48,122 bases of DNA from Stereum hirsutum FP-91666 SS1. Lineage: Eukaryota; Basidiomycota; Agaricomycetes; Russulales; Stereaceae. Where the stretch lies: contig NW_006763134.1 of NCBI RefSeq assembly GCF_000264905.1, forward strand, positions 2,243,200 through 2,291,321. Reading direction: 5' to 3'. Made by a program: the position numbers and the translations under genes. Below the pieces are notes generated by a model, which saw nothing but the letters and a program-made list of their open reading frames with translations, searched no databases and had not been told where the DNA came from. Positions 45,549-48,122 of this stretch are shown here, piece by piece (the first letter of the stretch is position 1; every line of letters begins with the position of its first letter).

Positions 45549-47354
45549 AGCCAGAGGCGTGAGTGGACCTGAGTCGAGCGTACTGTGGGGGCCTGGGCGA
45601 GCGGTGTACGTATATATACCAGGAGAAAGCCCAGGTACACGTTCAAACGGCGATATCAGGGTTGCCTTGTATCCCAGGCGGGGGCGCGAGACAAAAGAGA
45701 TATAAAGCAAGAGAGTACAACGCGTCGAGGGCTGCAGAACAGCGAGAGATCTTGCCCGATATAGCAACGTGGCTATGCCACCAATGTCAGCCTCAAACCC
45801 GAAGCCATCAGCCAGACGCACGTACGCGGTCGCGTTGTCAACGAAGCGAGGAAAGAACAAGACATACTAGTGGCAGAAACGGACAATTGGGATGAAAGAT
45901 TCGAGACGAAGAGCATGCGATCATCAGTTTTAGGAACAACAGCGCGCCAACGGATCCGGAGACAACCCCAACCCGGCTATTCGGCCCCACCGGGCCAGGT
46001 ACTCTGGTACATCAGGGAAATCCTGAAAAGCGGACCAGGCAAGGTCCTAGCCCGACAAGTCGAAACATGGGAGGCAATGTCAAAAAACCCAGCATCATCT
46101 CATACAAGAACGGCGAATCGGGACCTCGGGAGGTCGGTCCAGGTCAAGTAAACCTTCCAGATATAAGCTCAATCAGGATGCGTTGACGTTCTCGGTCATT
46201 GCCCGTCGGATGATGACTGACCAGGGAAGACCATGCCAACCCATTTCGGTGAGGCATGGCCAACGCAAACCATTATGAGCTTACATGGCCATGGATGGCC
46301 ATGGACGGTCATTTCTCTCTAAGACGGCACAAAATCTCAAAATACTATTAATTCTAAATATTGATATTCCTTCCAATTGTTGAACGCTCACGCTAACCCC
46401 GCAGTCGGCTGTCACAATGATGGTAGAAATTTTATATTATATATAGCAAAACAAATACAAGTTACACTGCAATAAAAATACTCAATAGGAAACAAGGAGC
46501 GAGATCAAGCACCAGGTCTAACAGATAGACAGAGGCAGCCATTGCACGAGACCAGAGTTTGCCGCGAAATCCAAAGACAGACGAGCCCGAGCAAAGCCCA
46601 AGAGAGACCAGCCCTAACTGATAATCAAGTGATGACGGCCACAGAGCAAGTATCAACAATGGAATAATGACCTGAAGAAAAACAAGGGAAAGTCGACGAG
46701 CAGAGCGCAAGTATATATACTCGCCACATCGTGCGTAAAGGCATTTCCCGCAGAGGACTTCAACTTTCTGGTTATCATACACCATCTATTCTCAACGGAC
46801 AGACAGGGTACGGTAGGCGGGACGACCGCGGTTCGATTTGAGTTGACGCGTCGAGTTTTCGCGGTGGCGCCACCCTGCATCCGGCTTGGTCCGGGCTCAC
46901 TTCCCTGGGTTGCCACACCGTACGTGTATCTCTGACTGGTAGAGGCTTCATGGGCTCCATGATGAGTCAGGGTGTACATAATGAGTGTGATATACCCAAA
47001 AAGGAGTCCCTGATATATTTAAGCCATTTCTTACCATTTTCTGGAGGTGGTAGACGGCGTGGGAAGCTCAGCTAGGCAAGGGTGGCTTGCCCGTGTAAGT
47101 ACTTACTGTGGTGGCACTCTGAGTCACCCACCACTAGGTTTTCAGCGTATTTGTTGGGATTATGGTAATCATCCTGGCCTCTTTTCGAAAAATTCAGCTG
47201 AACCTGCAGATTAAGTACAGTGTGAGAAGGCTGTAGAGTGTAACCTTCTTCTGAGTACCTTAGAATTTACGTCACCCATCAGTTTCGCCCGGGTCACGGT
47301 TCAGAAACCGTGTGTGAGCGTGACGGGACCCGTATATGGTTCAGAAAACAATGT

Positions 47355-47391
47355 AGGCGCTTGCAAAAATGATTATTTTGTGCAAGCGCCT
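47355..47391. repeat. Perfect hairpin, 11-bp arms
   Basis: AGGCGCTTGCA (47355-47365) and TGCAAGCGCCT (47381-47391) are exact reverse complements around a 15-nt AT-rich loop. It lies about 95 bp from the transposon-like end at 47485 and may be an internal part of that element. Confidence 0.85.
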
Positions 47392-47484
47392 GCCGAGGTC
47401 ACTGTTCGCTCACCCTGCGTTATGCGTGAGGTCATGCAGGATTTTGTTCGGTTCATCAACGCGGAAAACGTGTGACAAACCTTT

Positions 47485-47500
47485 GGTCGAAAAAGTACAG
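47485..47500. mobile_element. Right end related to the 28-kb transposon
   Basis: GGTCGAAAAAGTACAG matches the right end of the element at 27840-28555 (GGTCGAAAAACTACAG) at 15 of 16 positions and is likewise followed by TA. Just inside, GTTTGTCAC and CGCATAACGCAGGGTG (- strand reading) also resemble that element. The opposite end was not found, so this copy is truncated or diverged. Confidence 0.55.
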
Positions 47501-47665
47501 TACTCTTGTAAACGGGTACCTGATCCTTAACGGTACGTATAAAAGTAACTTTTTGGGTGCTTTTTCCCCGCCAAAAAAAGGTGTGATCCGTGCTTTAGCT
47601 TTTTCCCACGCTTCATGAAAGTAACTGTCCTCGCTTTTAGTGTACTTCGCACCGTATATATTGAA

Positions 47666-47940
47666 CATTCAACGCCGTCAGCTTCATAGAAGGTGTGACT
47701 ACCTTCCGTGAAAATTAAATCCCTCGACCAGCACTGAGATCGAGTAGGTTTGTAAGTAGTATGATATGGACAGTGTCAATGACTCCGAGTCGTATAGGTC
47801 GGCGACATCGTTCAACGCCGTCAGCTTGTATTAACGGTGTGACTACCTCCCATACAGAGTTCATGCCCTGAAGCAGTGCCGAGATTGGGTACGTTTGTAA
47901 GTGTGATAAGTATGAGCAGTGACTTGTTGTAGGTCGGCGC
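47666..47940. repeat. Diverged tandem repeat of about 140 bp
   Basis: Two copies start with TTCAACGCCGTCAGCTT (47668 and 47811) and share GGTGTGACTACCT, GTTTGTAAGT and GTAGGTCGGCG-like endings in the same order. Neither has clear coding potential. Confidence 0.75.
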
Positions 47941-48122
47941 CCTTGTCGTCGCTGTCTCGTTGCTGTCATACTACCCGGCAGATCTGCCACTATGAAAATT
48001 TAATGATGAAACTGATCTTCTGGGAGTACAATGAAGTATTGAGAGCCCAAGAGACACACAGCACAGCAATGGAATCCATATTTGAGGGGCACTTGGAAGA
48101 TATGCACGAAGGTCGACTTAAG

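Larger units (their letters stand above)
45549..48122. other. Repeat-rich end of the window, no firm gene
   Basis: Contains a frame at 45870-46151 (+) and one at 46462-46785 (-) with a hydrophobic middle, neither recognisable. From 46960 on the sequence carries the hairpin, transposon-end and tandem repeat listed separately. Confidence 0.45.

Noticed and set aside
46378..46658. Possible solo LTR with TGTTG...CAACA ends
   Set aside because: The five bases on each side (CCAAT and ATGGA) do not match as a target duplication and the interior is not similar to the LTR at 198-360. Such short ends occur by chance.

Overview
The window is nuclear DNA of a filamentous fungus, almost certainly a basidiomycete of the Agaricomycetes. 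Genes carry many short introns (about 47-110 nt) with GTRNGT-like donors, and one intron has a perfect TACTAAC branch point. Several families are typical of that class: two DUF6699 proteins, a STAND-N/ubiquitin-like protein, a But2-like membrane protein, and a bHLH factor with long low-complexity tracts. No prokaryotic features, CRISPR arrays or convincing tRNAs were seen.

Layout. 1-360: tail of a Ty1/copia retrotransposon (RNase H end plus 3' LTR). 361-3101: no recognisable gene. 3102-7439: the most interesting part. It holds a But2-like membrane protein (-), a UstYa-type DUF3328 oxidase (-), and, diverging from the oxidase, a small secreted precursor made of Kex2-separated repeats with a YEIG-containing core. 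Together these look like a minimal, dikaritin-type RiPP locus. 7935-8905: Yra1/ALYREF-like RNA-binding protein. 9380-10879: relic of an FAD monooxygenase, convergent with an RlpA-like secreted protein. 13482-14808: STAND-N/ubiquitin-like protein. 16232-19400: bHLH transcription factor. 20934-21727: small membrane protein. 23964-27174: a second RlpA-like gene, convergent with an intact FAD monooxygenase. This is the same two-gene block as at 9.4-10.9 kb, in inverted orientation. 27840-28555: a non-autonomous DNA transposon with terminal inverted repeats. 29092-34911: two tandem paralogous MFS transporters. 35904-36506: acidic-tail protein. 38766-40153 and 43885-45548: two DUF6699 proteins. The last 2.5 kb is repeat-rich and contains an end related to the 28-kb transposon.

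How the genes may work together. In the candidate RiPP locus the precursor would enter the secretory pathway and be cut by Kex2 at Lys-Arg. The membrane-anchored UstYa-like enzyme, which has both HxxHC motifs, would act on the Tyr-rich core. The shared 780-bp intergenic region suggests joint control. No tyrosinase, methyltransferase or peptidase was found nearby. One break is visible: the donor expected for the precursor's first intron reads GA instead of GT, so this copy may be misspliced or silent. All exon structures were worked out by eye from splice signals and reading frame.
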